From Viola odorata (lineage: Eukaryota > Streptophyta > Magnoliopsida > Malpighiales > Violaceae), in assembly GCA_963691705.1 (NCBI GenBank), contig OY829540.1, forward strand, positions 51,062,158-51,126,157: a stretch of DNA of 64,000 nt, read 5' to 3'. Within the stretch, counting starts at the first letter, position 1. Each line of letters opens with the position of its first letter. Positions 32,476-42,749 of this stretch are shown piece after piece. Both the position numbers and the translations under genes were made by a program. Under the pieces are notes generated by a model. It did not search any database and was not told where the DNA came from. It was given only the letters and a program-made list of their open reading frames with translations.

Positions 32476-33848
32476 AAAAGTAACAAGTTAAATTAAGTCT
32501 GTTTTTAATGTTCATATTTGTAGTATGTACATAATGAATAAATAATTCAAGGCTATTTATATGTATATTATTTTAGTGAACGAAATTATTATATTTATAT
32601 TTGAACTTTAACATAAATAGAATTAAAATATTTATATTTGATCTTTAACAAAATTAAAATGGTCTACCGTTTAGTTTATTAATCTTCTAAAAAAGAAATA
32701 AATGATAGCATAATTTTTTAATTAAAATCAAATTGATTGAACAAAATTAGCAATTTTTGTTTTTTTTTTAAAAAAGAAATAGTTGTTAGGTCAACACGAT
32801 TTTGAGTTTTCTAAGTAATTTTTATTTTTTTTAAAAACAAAGAAAGGTGAACACGATTTCAAGTTTTCTAAGTAATTTTCGTTTTAAAAAAAATGAAGAA
32901 ATAATTGTTAGGTGAACACAATTTCAAAGTTTCTAAAACTGAAAATTTTCACATTTAGTACAAAGTAAACATCATATCTTATTTTCTAATGTTTTCTAAA
33001 ATGAAAGATACTTTTGAAAAATAGAAACAGAAAACGGAAACTATTTTCCGTATGTAAACAGGCCTTTCGAGATGTCCAAATTGTTGTTTTCCAAAATTTT
33101 CAACTTTCTCTTCTCTAATTGGAAATATGCATTTCTAACTTTTCCACTCTAATGAAACTTTTTTAAACCCACATTTACCCTCATCTCTTCCTCTTCCTCA
33201 CGCTACCCTTCTTCTTCTTGTCTGCTCCACATTTGACCTCTGCTCTCTCGTCGTCCGCTCGTTGCCCCTCGCCTCATTGCCGACGAAGATGATACTCCTC
33301 ATCTCCTCCGCCGCTGTTGACTAGTCGCCATCCCTAACCAGTCCTCTGCCGCTGCGCCTTCGATTCGTTCAACGACGACAATGACGACCGAGTCTAATCT
33401 CGCCGACCCTCTCCTCATCGCCTTGAGGTTTGATTTAATTACTGTTTGGATTTAATTGCTTGCTCTTGATTTAATTAATTGTTGCTCTTGTATTGATTAA
33501 TTGCTGCTTTTGATTTGTTGGATTGCTGCTGTATTGATGATGATCGATCCAAAGGTTAGACTAGATGATCATATCTCTTACTCTTCTAATTACAAATGCA
33601 AAGACTTTTGCTGTGTGTCTGTATAAAATTGATATTTGGGTGGTTAAGCTTGTGAAATATGGGGAAGAAGGACAATATGTAGTTGCTTGAAATCTGTACT
33701 CTTTGAGTGAATTGGAACTACTAATATGTGATAATGCAATGAACTAAGTGATTCAGATATCTAGTGAATTGGCAGTCACAAGATGTTTCATATTTCCTTC
33801 TCAATCGCTTGCTTATGCTTTGAGAGTAATTTTCTCAAGCTTGGTTGT
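32476..33848 (+). other. Element right arm, then likely intron or 5' leader
   Basis: 32476-33065 is AT-rich with several copies of AGTTTTCTAAGTAATTTT (near 32810 and 32860). From 33100 to 33420 the sequence is C/T-rich with CTCTGCTCTCTCGTCGTCC, also seen at about 31178. From 33430 it has the T-rich look of a plant intron up to the LTR at 33849. The matching 3' side at 41012 has an intron end and coding exon, so this could be part of an intron of the HHO-like gene. No upstream exon was found. Confidence 0.35.
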
Positions 33849-34052
33849 TGATACGATCCCAGGATGCGTCAGGTGACTTGGTACGAACCCAGTCGGACCT
33901 ACAGATATCAGAATTGTACGATCGACCTCTCTTATTAAACTTCAAGATGTTATCTTTCCATTGGAACAAGTTTCAGCCCATTTGGACAAGCGGATTGAAA
34001 GTTATGTCACTCGACAGTTTCTTGCGCAGAATGGACGTGATCACGTCGTCCC

Positions 34053-34178
34053 TCGAAGTAATGACGTCAGAAACAGAAGCGTGAAGAACGGACACATCGT
34101 CTTCGAAGTAATGACACCCACTTCAGTAGGTCGTCATCTGTCCCAAAGTAATGACGCTGCCTCTCGAAGTAATGACGC
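34053..34178 (+). promoter_or_regulatory. Four-copy GAAGTAATGACG array
   Basis: The motif (T)CGAAGTAATGACG or close variants occur at 34053, 34102, 34143 and 34164; one copy extends to TGACGTCA. TGACG is the core bound by TGA-class bZIP factors (as-1-like elements). The array lies about 200 bases upstream of the TATA box, in the U3 part of the LTR, where enhancers sit. Confidence 0.6.
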
Positions 34179-34377
34179 CCGAGCAAATTCCAACTTTGCG
34201 CCAAATAAGGAAATTCTTGACTTTTCCTTTTATTGGCTGACAATTTCTATCGTTTATTAATTATGAATTTATTTTAATTAATTTCCTTATTAATTAGTTA
34301 AGTTAGATTGGTTTTATTTTAATTAATTAATTAGGAGTTTAATTAGAGAAAGCATTACTTTTGTAATGATTAGGTTT

Positions 34378-34388
34378 TCCTATATAAA
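34378..34388 (+). promoter_or_regulatory. TATA box of the split solo LTR
   Basis: CCTATATAAAG is followed by a leader that reaches the Athila insertion. It lies about 200 bases after the TGACG array, a normal U3 arrangement. Confidence 0.6.
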
Positions 34389-34600
34389 GGAGCCTCCTTA
34401 TTCATTGTAAAGAACTACGAATTTTGATAATTAAAAATCAGAGAATTTTCTCTCCTGTGTTCAGTCTTGAACCTTGTTCCTATTTGAGACCGGACTCTCG
34501 AATAGATCGGCAAGTAACTCCGAAAGTCCACTTTATTGAGTCGCTTCGCCTAGGTTGGTATTCACAGGTTGAATAAAGGGTTAGGGCTTCGAATCAAGAT

Positions 34601-35950
34601 TGATTGACGATTATTTTCATATGTTTTTCCCATTTAAATCATGGCTAATTGATGAAGAAAACTATGCAAAATACGTCAATCTGTCTTCTTTTGTAGATGT
34701 TCTTGGATGGCTGAAGAAAGTAGAGAAACGCCGGCTTTTTGGGCTTGTACCAGACAGATGAGCAATCTTAGCTAAGACAGTGGCTAAGATTGCCAAGCGA
34801 GATGCGTGCTGAGTGTGGACTTGAGGAATTGCTGGAATGTGGATGACAACTGGATTTGTACTGAAGGAAATAAGAGTAAAGCTATCTCTGGAGCGAAAAT
34901 TAGACAAACGAGCAATCGTAGCTAAGACAGTGGCTAAGATTGCCAAGAAACATGATGTGCTAGGAGTCACGGGATTTTGAGCTAAAATAGTGGATCTGAC
35001 AGCTAGAGACAGTAGAGAAGATAAGTCGTGATCCAAGATTTTATCCTTTAAGGGATTATCCTCTATTTGAACAAACAAATCAAATATTTGTTTGTTTTGA
35101 TATTTCAATAATTTAAATTTGTAATAATTAGAATTTTGAATGAGTTGGAGTTGAAGTAGGACGACTTGGCAGCATATTTATTAGCTGCAGGTCTCTAACT
35201 CTAAACATCATCTCCTTCCTGGGTTCAAAACGCCTTGCTCTGCAATTATTCCAATTTAGAAAATTGCAGATTTAATTCCAATTTTATGTTTTACAATTTT
35301 TTATCTTCTTTCATGATTATGTCCCGTAGCTAAACCCTCAATTCTTGGTAAGGGTTGAGTGAGTGTTCTTATGTATTCGTGAGACCAAATCAACCTTAAC
35401 AACCTCTCCATTGTAATCAATCTAAGCTCTAGTTCAACAAACTGGTCTCCATTAGAGTCAAGGTTTTGCCACTCTTAGGTTTTGGTGAGAGATTTGTACT
35501 CAGTCACAAAGGGAACGAGTTGAAACTGGAGTGACGCAAGTAGGCAGCTAGCTTGCGTTATAAAGGAGGAGGCGAATACCTATGAGTCGATGATCGGATT
35601 ATAAGAACCACGCTCATGAACTCACCCTTAACAGGAGTTTCCCATTATCAGTTTATAGCCAATCTTAACCACCAATCTTAGCTAAGATTCATTCTTACCT
35701 AAGATTTATCTTTTTCAATTATTTTTCTCTTGTTCCTTTTAATTGCTTTGTTTATCTTAACTGCAGAACAAAACGACTCAACTCCAGTGACGAGGAAGTC
35801 GAGCCAGAACTACAAACTCCCAACAAGGTCTCTGAGGACGAACCTCTTACCACGATCTACAAGTCCATTGTGGACAGTTTTAAGTTGTATTCTTACCCCG
35901 TTTTTACATTAGTAATTACAACTAAATTTGATGCCCTTGACATGCAATCA
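34601..35950 (+). repeat. Left LTR of the Athila-like element
   Basis: 1350 bases, TG...CA. Compared with the right LTR it lacks about 260 bases near 35545, between two short CGTT-containing repeats. It carries copies of the palindrome-like AATCTTAGCTAAGA at 34764, 34912 and 35673-35688. Confidence 0.9.
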
Positions 35951-35955
35951 AATTT

Positions 35956-35973
35956 TGGCGCCGTTGCCGGGGA
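35956..35973 (+). promoter_or_regulatory. Primer-binding site, Asp tRNA type
   Basis: TGGCGCCGTTGCCGGGGA begins five bases after the left LTR. This is the usual Athila-lineage primer site and is perfectly preserved. Confidence 0.85.
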
Positions 35974-36234
35974 TCTAACGGTGTTTTGTAGTTATGTTTT
36001 TATTTTTTTTTGTTTTTGCAGTTGGTTCACAGACAAATTTTAGCTAGACAACGATCTTGGCCAAGACAGTAGGCTAAACAGAAAAATCATGCTCCATAAT
36101 TCTATCTCTCCTAATTTGAATGCATTTAATGTTGAGCATAAATTATTTGAAATATCTAACATGCTTCAAAATCTCTTTGCAAGGTACAACCAGGGACAAT
36201 AGAAATTCCACCCCATTTTCATCCCAAATCTAAG
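35974..36234 (+). pseudogene. Remnant of gag N-terminal region
   Basis: The stretch contains a short frame MLHNSISPNLNAFNVEHKLF and ARYNQGQ followed by a stop at about 36201. The usual Athila gag would need several hundred more residues here. Most of the N-terminal gag domain has been deleted. Confidence 0.4.
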
Positions 36235-37674
36235 ATGGAGGTAAGATCAGCCACAACCAAGCCTAATATTCCAGCAGTACCAGCAACCTCAACAATCCCC
36301 CATGAACTTCCACCAGTTTGTACCAGGACCTCCCCAAAATCAGGCACATGTGCCTCAGTTACCGCTTGCCCCCCAACCTTGCAAAATTTTATGCAGGCCA
36401 CCCAATCAATCTTGGTAGAGATGCAGAACCAGATTAGCCAATTGACACAACGAAATCAACCGGATGACCAAGGCAGATTACCCTCTACCACAATAGACAA
36501 CCCGAAGTACAGTGTGTGTGCTATCAATCTCAGGAGTGGAAGTATACTGCTGGAAAGGGAAGGTGCAAAGTCGGACAAGGATATGAGGAAGTTTTATGAG
36601 GAATATGAGGAGGAAGATGAAGAAATTCAGGCGGAACAGATCTTAGCTGAGCCAGGGGCCAAGACTGATATTCCAGAAAAAATAGTCAAAGAGGAACCGA
36701 TCTTGGCCAAGCCCGTGGCCAAGATAGATGAGAAGGTTGCAGTGCAGGAGGAAACAATAGAGATTCCACCCCCTTTTCCTCCCAGATCTTCAAAACAAAA
36801 GAAATTAGATGAGGCTAAGGAATTTATGAATATTTTTGGCAAAATTACAGTAAACATTCCTATGCTTGATTTAATTGCTAAAGTTCCTTCTTATGCTAAA
36901 TTTTTGAAAGAATTTTGTACTAACAAGAGAAAACTTGCAGGTGTTGAAAGGATTAATCTTAATCATAATGTTTCTACAGTTTTACAGGCTAACCTCCCCG
37001 AGAAGTGCAAGGACCAAGGCACTTTTGCAATCCCATGTAAGATAGGCAATAAAACCGTAGAGAGAGCTCTCTGTGATTTGGGAGCTGGAATCAATGTGAT
37101 GTCTCTAGGTGAGTATGAGACATTACAGATGGGTACAATGAAGGACACTAGAGTGGTGATCGAACTTACCAATGGGTCAATAATACATCCGAAAGGTGTG
37201 GTAGAGGATGTACTTGTACAGGTTAATGATTTCATTTATCCTGTTAATTTTTACATTGTTGAAATGAACACTAACATCCCTTCCAGCACCACTGATGTTA
37301 TTTTAGGAAGGCCATTCCTAAGAATAGCAAGGGCCAAAATTGATGTACATCCAGGAATTCTTACATTAGAATTTGGTGATGAAATAATAGAGTTTAACAT
37401 GCATGATGTCATTGAAAATCCTAATAAAATGCATGGTGTTAATTTTGTGGACGTCCTTGGACAGGCTGCTGATGAATTACCAAAAGATCATCCTAACATT
37501 CTACCCTCAAGTGTGCAAGCACCAGAAATTGAGCTTAAAAGTTATCTTGGCAGCAATCTTGGCCAAGATTTAGTTCTACCAGCTAGTCCACCCAAAGCCA
37601 TGGAATGGACTGACCGTCTTCGCAAGTTATTTCCTACTATTCACAGTAACCAGAACTCACCATTTGTGATGTAG
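36235..37674 (+). CDS. Athila-like gag C-terminus plus aspartic protease
   Basis: 479 residues. Residues 48-75 form a short heptad-like helix. Residues 120-175 are acidic and hold two copies of (P)ILA(E/K)P.AK. Residues 195-245 resemble the conserved gag tail (FMNIFGKITVNIPMLDLI, then KFLKEFCTNKRKL). The protease starts near 262; ALCDLGAGINVMS at 278-290 gives the catalytic Asp-281 in DLG where most retropepsins have DTG or DSG. The flap-distal motif ILGRPF is at 356-361. Residues 400-479 are an unrelated tail. The protein ends at a TAG exactly where a reverse transcriptase would be expected soon after. The ORF is uninterrupted, which is notable for this window. Confidence 0.75.
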   Translation: MEVRSATTKPNIPAVPATSTIPHELPPVCTRTSPKSGTCASVTACPPTLQNFMQATQSILVEMQNQISQLTQRNQPDDQGRLPSTTIDNPKYSVCAINLRSGSILLEREGAKSDKDMRKFYEEYEEEDEEIQAEQILAEPGAKTDIPEKIVKEEPILAKPVAKIDEKVAVQEETIEIPPPFPPRSSKQKKLDEAKEFMNIFGKITVNIPMLDLIAKVPSYAKFLKEFCTNKRKLAGVERINLNHNVSTVLQANLPEKCKDQGTFAIPCKIGNKTVERALCDLGAGINVMSLGEYETLQMGTMKDTRVVIELTNGSIIHPKGVVEDVLVQVNDFIYPVNFYIVEMNTNIPSSTTDVILGRPFLRIARAKIDVHPGILTLEFGDEIIEFNMHDVIENPNKMHGVNFVDVLGQAADELPKDHPNILPSSVQAPEIELKSYLGSNLGQDLVLPASPPKAMEWTDRLRKLFPTIHSNQNSPFVM

Positions 37675-39230
37675 GAACAACTAAATTTTAACCTTGAACA
37701 ACCCCCCGATCCGTTGCAATTTACACATTTAGGGGCTGTCAAAGGGGTGCCACCCAAAGTTCCTGACAAGCTTAGTGCATGGAGTGAGTTTGGGAAAGTT
37801 TCTTGATGAAAAATCCATGGCAATGTCGAGCCCAAGACGATAAATAAGGGCTCTACATGGGAGGCAACCCATGTTTTTATTTCATTTACTTCCGTTTTTC
37901 TTTTATTTTTTGTGAATAAGTTCAGAGGTATTTTGTTGACCCACATCCTTTACACTTGTTTCCAGAGTTGCTGCAGCGCGAGGAGTGCGTTCAAAATCAG
38001 AGGAAAAATCATAGCTTCGACAGTTGTCTTAGCAAAGATATTTTTCCAGAACCAGACCAAGCAACTCCTCTAGGAACTACCTCTACTCCAGCATGTACCT
38101 CTGTCCTCCAAGATCTCCTTCATCTAAGTGAATGCAACCCCTAGGTCGTGTCTTTCTTTTATTTTTCTTTTTTCTTTCATTTCATTTTTAGTCTTTCTTT
38201 ATTCTTCTTTTGCTCTCCAACACACATTGAGGACAATGTGTCTTCTAAGTGTGGGGAGGGTGTTTTATGTGGTCAGTCTATATATACATGTTTTTTATGT
38301 GTTTTTGTATGATTTTCTTCAGTTGCATGATTTTTTTCCAGTTTTTACGAATCTAGGCTAAGATAGATGGCCTAGATTGTCTAGTTAGAGTATGATGCAT
38401 AATTTTTGTTGTTATCTTTTTATGTGTGTTTTTAGGCATGTGTGTTTTGTGTTTTGTGTTTTGTGTTTTGTTTGAGTGTCAGCAAACTCTGGACTATGCT
38501 TGAAGCCTATCCCTTAATGTCTTAACCTTGACCTTTAGCATCCTTCACCTTGTGACCCCGTAACATATTAGCAAGGCAATAAATTGGGTTGACATATTCA
38601 ACATCGGTAAGGGTACGTTTCCTGGTACCTTTTAAACATCCATTTTGTACATGATTATGAGGTCTAGCATTGTGTACCAGACTTGACAAATAGACAAGCC
38701 TCCACTAAAAATATTAAGTATCCCCTTAAGAAAAAAACTGCTAAGTGGTGAATGACATCTTTGCCTTGTGCTGTGCTGAATCTGCTCTGATATTCTTTCC
38801 CCATCGGGTTAGAATATTCAGAGAACTACTTTTATGACCAGTAAACTACATGATTTAAAAAAAAAAAAGGAGCAAAGACAAAATATATATATCAACACTG
38901 GCATAGAAAATTTTCAGCAAGGCAAATTAATGATGAGATGAGCAGTATGAATTAAGGGGAGAATATGGAAAGTCAGTGGTCGCCTTATCTCGTTGAGTCT
39001 GTTGTGGAATGCAAAGAGGTTATGATTATGTGGAATTCGGATGTTTGGGGTGTTGAATAGGCCATGTTCATAAGGGTTGGGATCCACTGAGAAGTATGCT
39101 GACTGTCATAGGTACAAAGGTATAAAGAGACTGGCTAAGGGTATTCTGTCCAGGAGGTTTGCCACTGTGTGTTTGTATCTATTTTCTTAGTTTAGAGTCT
39201 AGTATGCTTGGGGGCAAGCATCGTTTAAGT
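37675..39230 (+). other. Noncoding 3' region of the Athila-like element
   Basis: It begins after the gag-protease stop. It holds the hairpin CATGGG-AGGCAA-CCCATG at 37856-37873 and an acceptor-like tract CACTTGTTTCCAG ending at 37965. Near 38860 is an A run and near 38445 GTGTTTTGTGTTTTGTGTTT. No env-like ORF survives: 37956-38144 and 38128-38361 are short and unrecognised. The end carries GTGGGGAGGGTGTTTTATG near 38252, a second purine tract, before the true polypurine tract at 39231. Confidence 0.6.
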
Positions 39231-39241
39231 GTGGGGAGGTT

Positions 39242-40852
39242 TGATTGACGATTATTTTCATATGTTTTTTCCATTTAAATCATGGCTAATTGATGAAGAA
39301 AACTATGCAAATCACGTCAATCTGTCTTCTTTTGTAGATGTTCTTGGATGGCTGAAAGAAGTAGAGAAACGCCAGCTTTTTGGGATTGTACTAGACAGAC
39401 GAGAAATCTTACCTAAGACAATGGCTAAGATTACCAAGATTGCCAAGTGAGATGCGTGCTAAGCGTGGATTTGAGGAATTGCTGGAGTGTGGATGACAGC
39501 TGGATTTGTGCTAGAGGAAATAAGAGAAAAGCTATATCCGGAGCGAAAATCAGACAAACGAGCAATCTTAGCTAAGACAGTGGCTAAGATTTCCAAGAAA
39601 CGTAATGTGCTAGGAGTCACGGGATTTTGAGCTAAAAGAGTGGATTTGACAGCTGGAGACAGTAGAGAAGATGAGTCGTGATCCAAGATTTTATCCTTTA
39701 AGGGATTATCCTCTATTTGAACAAACAAATCAAATATTTGTTTGTTTTGATATTTGAATAATTTAAATTTGTAATGATTAGAATTTTGAATGAGTTGGAG
39801 TTGGAGTAGGACGACTTGGCAGCATATTTATTAGCTGCAGGTCTCTAACTCTAAACATCATCTCCTTCCTAGGTTCAAAACGCCTTGCTCTGCAATTATT
39901 CCAATTCAGAAAATTGCAGATTTAATTCCAATTTTATGTTCTACAATTTTCTATCTTCTTCCATGATTATGTCCCGTAGCTAAACCCCCAATTCTTGGTC
40001 AGGGTTGAGTGAGTGTTCTTGTGTATTCGTGAGACCAAATCGACTTTAACAACCTCTCCATTGTAATCAATCCAAGCTCTAGTTCAACAAACCTGTCTCC
40101 ATTAGAGTCAAGACTCAGCCACTCTTAGGTTTTGATGAGAGATTTGTAGCCAGTCACGAAGGGAACGAGTTGAAACCGGAGTGACGCAAGTAGGCAGCTA
40201 GCTTCGTTGTTTGGAGTGATATAAGCCTAACCAGACTGACAATCTAGGGCTCCGATTGGGGAGTAGCTTGGCCTAGACTCTGTCTCTCACTGCACCATTG
40301 AGAAAGCGCATGCGACTCAAGCCAGCAACCAATTTGGATAAACCCTTCAACCAGCAAGGTGTCTGTTGGCTAGGATCACTAGGAGAGGGAGTTCCCGCCG
40401 AGTGATTTCAAGAGGAGGAAAGAAGGATTAGAAAGAAGTACCTCCCAATCTATAGCAGCGTTATTAAGGAGGAGGCGAATACCTATGAGTCGATGATTGG
40501 ATTATAAGAACCATGCTCACGAACTCACCCTTACCAGGAGTTTCCCATTATCAGTTTACAACCAATCTTAACCACCAATCTTAGCTAAGATTCATTCTTA
40601 CCTAAGATTATCTTTTTTAATTATTTTTCTCTTGTTCCTTTTAATTGCTTTGTTTATCTTAACTGCAGAACAAAACCACTCAACTCTAGTGACGAGGAAG
40701 TCGAGCTAGAACTACAAACTCTCAATAAGGTCTGTGAGGACGAACCTCTTACCACGATGTACAAGTCTATTGTGGATAGTGTTAAGTTGTATTCTTACCC
40801 CGTTTTTACATTAGTAATTACAACTAAATTTGATGCCCTCGACACGTAATCA
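39242..40852 (+). repeat. Right LTR of the Athila-like element
   Basis: 1611 bases, with about 260 bases (roughly 40205-40465) that the left LTR lacks. It shows few other differences from the left copy by eye, chiefly C/T and A/G changes, so the insertion is fairly recent compared with the other elements. Confidence 0.9.
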
Positions 40853-41039
40853 AAGATCCTCTCTTGCTTGATTTGGGTTGACTAGTACAGGTTATTAGCA
40901 GGGTCAAACGCTCAAGAGAGTTATCATTCCGCATCGTTGCAAATCCAGGCTTGAACTAGATCGGGATTCACGTGCTACGAACCTCGGGCAACCCAGGATC
41001 GTATCAGTTGCCCTCTTTTTTTCTTGCTTGTTTTTGCAG

Positions 41040-41473
41040 TGGCCACTCCTAAGCAAATAAGAGAACTTATGCAAGTGAAGGGCCTTACAAATGATGAAGT
41101 TAAAAGCCATTTGCAGGTATGTATATCATGATTAATAATGGTACAAGCCTCTTTCGTCTTGGCAATTCTGTTTAGCAGATGAATAATATAAAGTCTTATG
41201 TGTAAGCAGAAATACAGGCTTCATATTCGTAAAGTCCCGACTTCTTCAGCTGCCCTAAAAAATGGCTCATGGATGAACCAAGATCAACCTAATGACTGTT
41301 CGAAGCCAACCATTTCACAGAGCAAATCTCCAAGAGGTCCCCTCCTTGCTAACGACACTGCCAAAGACACCCCTAACTATGGCGATGACAAAATGGAAGT
41401 AGAAGATGACAACAGATCAGAGAGTCATAGTTGCAACAGTGGACTTCATCAGCCGAGAGAAGGTGATATATAG
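41040..41473 (+). CDS. Last exons of an HHO/NIGT1-like GARP MYB factor
   Basis: Exon one here (41040-41116, after a TTTTTGCAG acceptor) encodes [20 protein letters not shown] then KSHLQ. A GTATGT donor follows; after an AAGCAG acceptor, exon two (41210-41473) encodes [20 protein letters not shown] and a polar tail ending [10 protein letters not shown]. The [10 protein letters not shown]...[16 protein letters not shown] block is the second half of the G2-like/GARP DNA-binding domain of HHO/HRS1 factors, repressors of nitrate and phosphate starvation genes in Arabidopsis. The first half (WSPELH..F) must lie in an upstream exon, which I do not find to the left. The upstream intron contains a solo LTR that itself holds a 6.2 kb Athila-like element. 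The gene is either 5'-truncated or has a very long intron. Confidence 0.65.
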
Positions 41474-42749
41474 CGGTAAACTGATAATAGCCGTGAATTT
41501 TGCTGATACAAACATAAATGGAGTTTGATGTAAAGGCTAAAGATAAGAATAATGAAGTGAATGAGATAGGGGATCAAGATTTGAGTTTTTATTTTCTTTT
41601 CAAATTTGAGGCAATAATTTAGTGAGATAGTGAGCTTTTGTGAACTAACTAATGGATGGATGCAGTCTCCTGCTTGAGTTTTTCAGGGGCTAAATGTATA
41701 CATGTGCAAGGATTATAGGAATTTACATAACAAATTCTGATCTACATGGATGGTTGTCCGGTAAACACCTGACTGTTCCTTAGCATCTGAAATGTTTCAT
41801 TGTTGTTAACCAATTATTTCAGTTTCAAGTAAGAATTCCATATGATATGTGTCCCCTACATGTGTTTCTTAACGGCTGCTTTTATGTTTTTGATTATTTT
41901 CAATTTGCCTATCTCTTGGCTTGGGCAGGGGCTTGGCCAAGATCTTGGTTTGGTGGGCTTCGCCAAGCTCTTGGCCAAGCTCACCGTCGAATTACTTGGT
42001 GGGCTTATTATGTAATACTTGTTTTCTATCACAATCTATTGTAGTGCAGGCAATTGTATTTGGTATAGCTTGGATAAATGTAGATTTTAGAAGACCGTGA
42101 AATAGGTTTTCTTTTGTATCATGAGTGAGTTACTCGTGTATAGACAATCACATATTACTGTATTTTGTGATCTTGCAACTGAATGCAAATATGCTATTGA
42201 TGATAATAGTATCAATAAATGTTATTCTCGCTTGATTTAGTCAATTGATAAACGTGGCCTTGTGGGTAGTTCTTGTTTTTGTTCTTGTTTAGTAAAAAAT
42301 AAGTTATTGGAACAAAATTGTAGTTTTCGTTTTTCAAAAATTTGAAAATTAGTACGAAATAAACATGTTTTCTAATTTTTAAAATTTGAATTTTTTTACA
42401 TTTAGTACAATTTTCTACTTGAGCATAACATAAGAAAAAGTATACTAATATCATTGTGAACACTGTTACTTTGATTTTGGCTTGTTAAGATAAGTGAGAA
42501 CTTGATGTTTTGGAATATCTTTAAGGGAGTAAGAGCCTTTATATTGAATAAGCGGTTATTTATTACTTCTACTTCATCTGCAGGTACGCATGGATATCAT
42601 CTCTACAATGAAGATGTGAAGTCTTATGGAGCTGCCGCTTATCATTTTTGTTGGTGATTCATCTTCATATAAAAATCAAGACATCTATTATCCAAAATCT
42701 CGTAAGTAAGTGATTACAACAATGCTTCCTTAAGTTCTCTTTGTCAATT
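41474..42749 (+). other. 3' flank of the HHO-like gene
   Basis: This likely holds the 3' untranslated region. It contains inverted CTTGGCCAAG phrases at 41930-41990, and an AT-rich block at 42250-42420 with runs resembling the ends of the PIF-like element (TTTAGTACAA, AAACATG). No ORF is supported. Confidence 0.4.

Larger units (their letters stand above)
30897..33065 (+). mobile_element. PIF/Harbinger-like element carrying a captured exon
   Basis: A transposase end of the PIF/Harbinger type is at 32039-32475. The left margin reads GGCTGCGTTTACTTCGC (about 30898) and the right margin, inverted, reads GGCCTGTTTACATACGG (ending about 33065); they agree in GGC..G.GTTTAC. A 23-base string (AAGTTTTTTCAGAAAACRTG and on) occurs directly repeated at about 30953 and 31664. 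A three-base TWA duplication is not obvious, so the outer ends are tentative. A TIP1-like exon lies inside. The transposase N-terminal half is absent. Confidence 0.5.
34601..40852 (+). mobile_element. Athila-like element with gag-protease only
   Basis: LTRs are 34601-35950 and 39242-40852, both TGATTGACGATT...AATCA. AAGAT at 34596-34600 and 40853-40857 is a perfect target duplication. A primer-binding site TGGCGCCGTTGCCGGGGA follows the left LTR at 35956-35973, the Asp-tRNA type I know from Athila. The polypurine tract GTGGGGAGG precedes the right LTR at 39231-39239. One long ORF covers gag end and protease; reverse transcriptase, RNase H and integrase are absent, so it could move only with outside help. 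It lies within another solo LTR. Confidence 0.9.
33849..41006 (+). mobile_element. Solo LTR split by the Athila-like element
   Basis: The left end is TGATACGATCCCAGG at 33849 and the right end CCCAGGATCGTATCA at 41006. The first and last eleven bases form an exact inverted pair. Flanks are GTTGT (33844-33848) and GTTGC (41007-41011), one mismatch. Leaving out 34601-40857 gives about 901 bases. It contains a TGACG-motif array at 34053-34178 and a TATA box near 34380, so it reads on the plus strand. It appears to lie in an intron of the HHO-like gene. Lineage unknown; small size fits Copia. Confidence 0.75.

Noticed and set aside
34662..35108. 148-residue minus-strand ORF, repeated at 39459-39728
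   Set aside because: It lies in both LTRs of the Athila-like element, antisense, and differs between copies by frame breaks. The repeated LAILATVLAKIA phrases come from the CTTAGCTAAGA palindromes.
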